Source: Pictodentalium vernedei (lineage: Eukaryota > Mollusca > Scaphopoda > Dentaliida > Dentaliidae). From it: DNA of 64,000 nucleotides. The notes below the pieces were generated by a model, which was not told the DNA's origin, did not search any database, and saw nothing but the letters and a program-made list of their open reading frames with translations. Below are positions 63,304-64,000 of this stretch, piece after piece (within the stretch, counting starts at the first letter, position 1; every line of letters starts with the position of its first letter). The DNA lies in the NCBI GenBank assembly GCA_031216915.1, contig CM062294.1, forward strand, positions 390,963,217-391,027,216, given 5' to 3'. Position numbers and translations under genes: made by a program.

Positions 63304-63580
63304 TAAAACAAACCCAAACAAATATGGATATCAAAGGAACAACTCAACAAACTAGTCCCAATGTTACCCATATTTCTGTGGTTTTACTGGAAATAGTGAT
63401 AAAGGAAGAGAAATATGAAAATGAGGTAAACAAATTTTTTTTAGTAAAACCCAAACAAATATGGATATCAAAGGAACAACTCAACAAACTAGTCCCAATG
63501 TTACCCATATTTCTGTGGTTTTACCGGAAAGAATGATAAAGGTAGAGAAATATGAAAATGAGGTAAACAATTTTTTTTTT
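63304..63580. repeat. Tandem duplication, 137-bp unit
   Basis: ACCCAAACAAATATGGATAT and CAACAAACTAGTCCCAATGT start near 63312 and again at 63449, with about 97% identity. A third, diverged unit (CAATAAAACAAAATAAATAT, ATTCCTATTTGTATAGTTTT) lies at about 63792-63900. Confidence 0.85.
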
Positions 63581-63927
63581 AAATTGTCTTTAACTGGGAA
63601 AGAGTTAATAAAGCTGTGTAGTTATTTTTGGCAAAGAAATTGGATATATTAACCAATTTTTAATAAATGACACTGATATCTGTAGTGCGAAAACTGCTAA
63701 CCCCTCTGCTACCACAGTTTTTTTTGAAGAATTAATCAAATGACCTGAAAATTAACCAAAATAAGCCAACAGCTACAATGTTAAAATATCTCAATAAAAC
63801 AAAATAAATATGGATATTATTAGAACCAGCCCATCAATTTGATTCACTGATATTCCTATTTGTATAGTTTTATTTATAATTATAAAGATTATTTATAAAA
63901 AATTGTGAAATTTAATTATTTTTTTAA

Positions 63928-63990
63928 AAAAGCTGTGTTAGATGAAGGGTTAATCCTTTACCCAACACAGCTTTAAAAAAAAAAAATTGT
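63928..63990. repeat. Back-to-back TTAA element ends
   Basis: AAAGCTGTGTTAGATGAAGG followed by G, then TTAA (63950-63953), then TCCTTTACCCAACACAGCTT form an inverted pair centred on TTAA. The right side resembles the left end of T3 (TTAATCCTTTACC). It runs on to the window edge, so the second element is incomplete. Confidence 0.6.
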
Positions 63991-64000
63991 AATGTATTGA

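Overview
The window looks like eukaryotic, AT-rich, repeat-dominated DNA from a marine invertebrate, most likely a lophotrochozoan such as a bivalve or other mollusc. That guess rests on the repeat types: tandem-array elements opening with ACAAGAGGCCCC and closing with GACGGACGG plus a GAGCTAAAA hairpin end, and modular SINEs with tRNA or 5S rRNA heads. It is an inference; no species-diagnostic gene is visible. There are no operons or bacterial features.

Only one stretch looks like host coding sequence. It is a 3'-terminal exon on the minus strand at 58524-59387, with a splice acceptor whose TAG is also the in-frame stop. It encodes an unrecognised, mostly disordered protein tail. Two LINE reverse-transcriptase remnants lie at 3-431 (plus) and about 3464-3848 (minus). 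Almost all the other open reading frames are accidents of tandem or palindromic repeats.

Layout. 1-4060: LINE 3' end, diverged repeats, SINE, LINE fragment. 4069-7524: tandem-array element A between inverted short-repeat blocks. 7740-13150: array I, interrupted by array B and array J; B is itself interrupted by a 2.6-kb element with 0.7-kb direct repeats. 13182-20110: TTAA palindromes, SINEs and an array-C element carrying a 5S-headed SINE. 20111-28016: array elements D1, O, E and G. 28038-33925: palindromic TTAA elements and a four-deep nest at 29669-31175. 33926-37345: array C interrupted by A, itself interrupted by a small element K. 37396-46200: SINEs, a 21-bp minisatellite and foldback elements. 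46285-49070: the longest array C, with higher-order repeats. 51940-58075: a head-to-tail train of four array elements. 58524-59387: the exon. The remainder is foldback elements and unassigned DNA.

The most interesting theme is a set of about ten non-coding element families built alike. Each has a family-specific 10-11 bp motif near the 5' end that is the exact or near-exact reverse complement of one arm of a 3' hairpin, with tandem units between. The units usually repeat at about 145 or 165-168 bp. All the copies I recognised lie in the same orientation. This matches the known build of pearl/DINE-like Helitron-derived elements, but the covarying ends, shared modular heads, nesting and orientation bias deserve checking.
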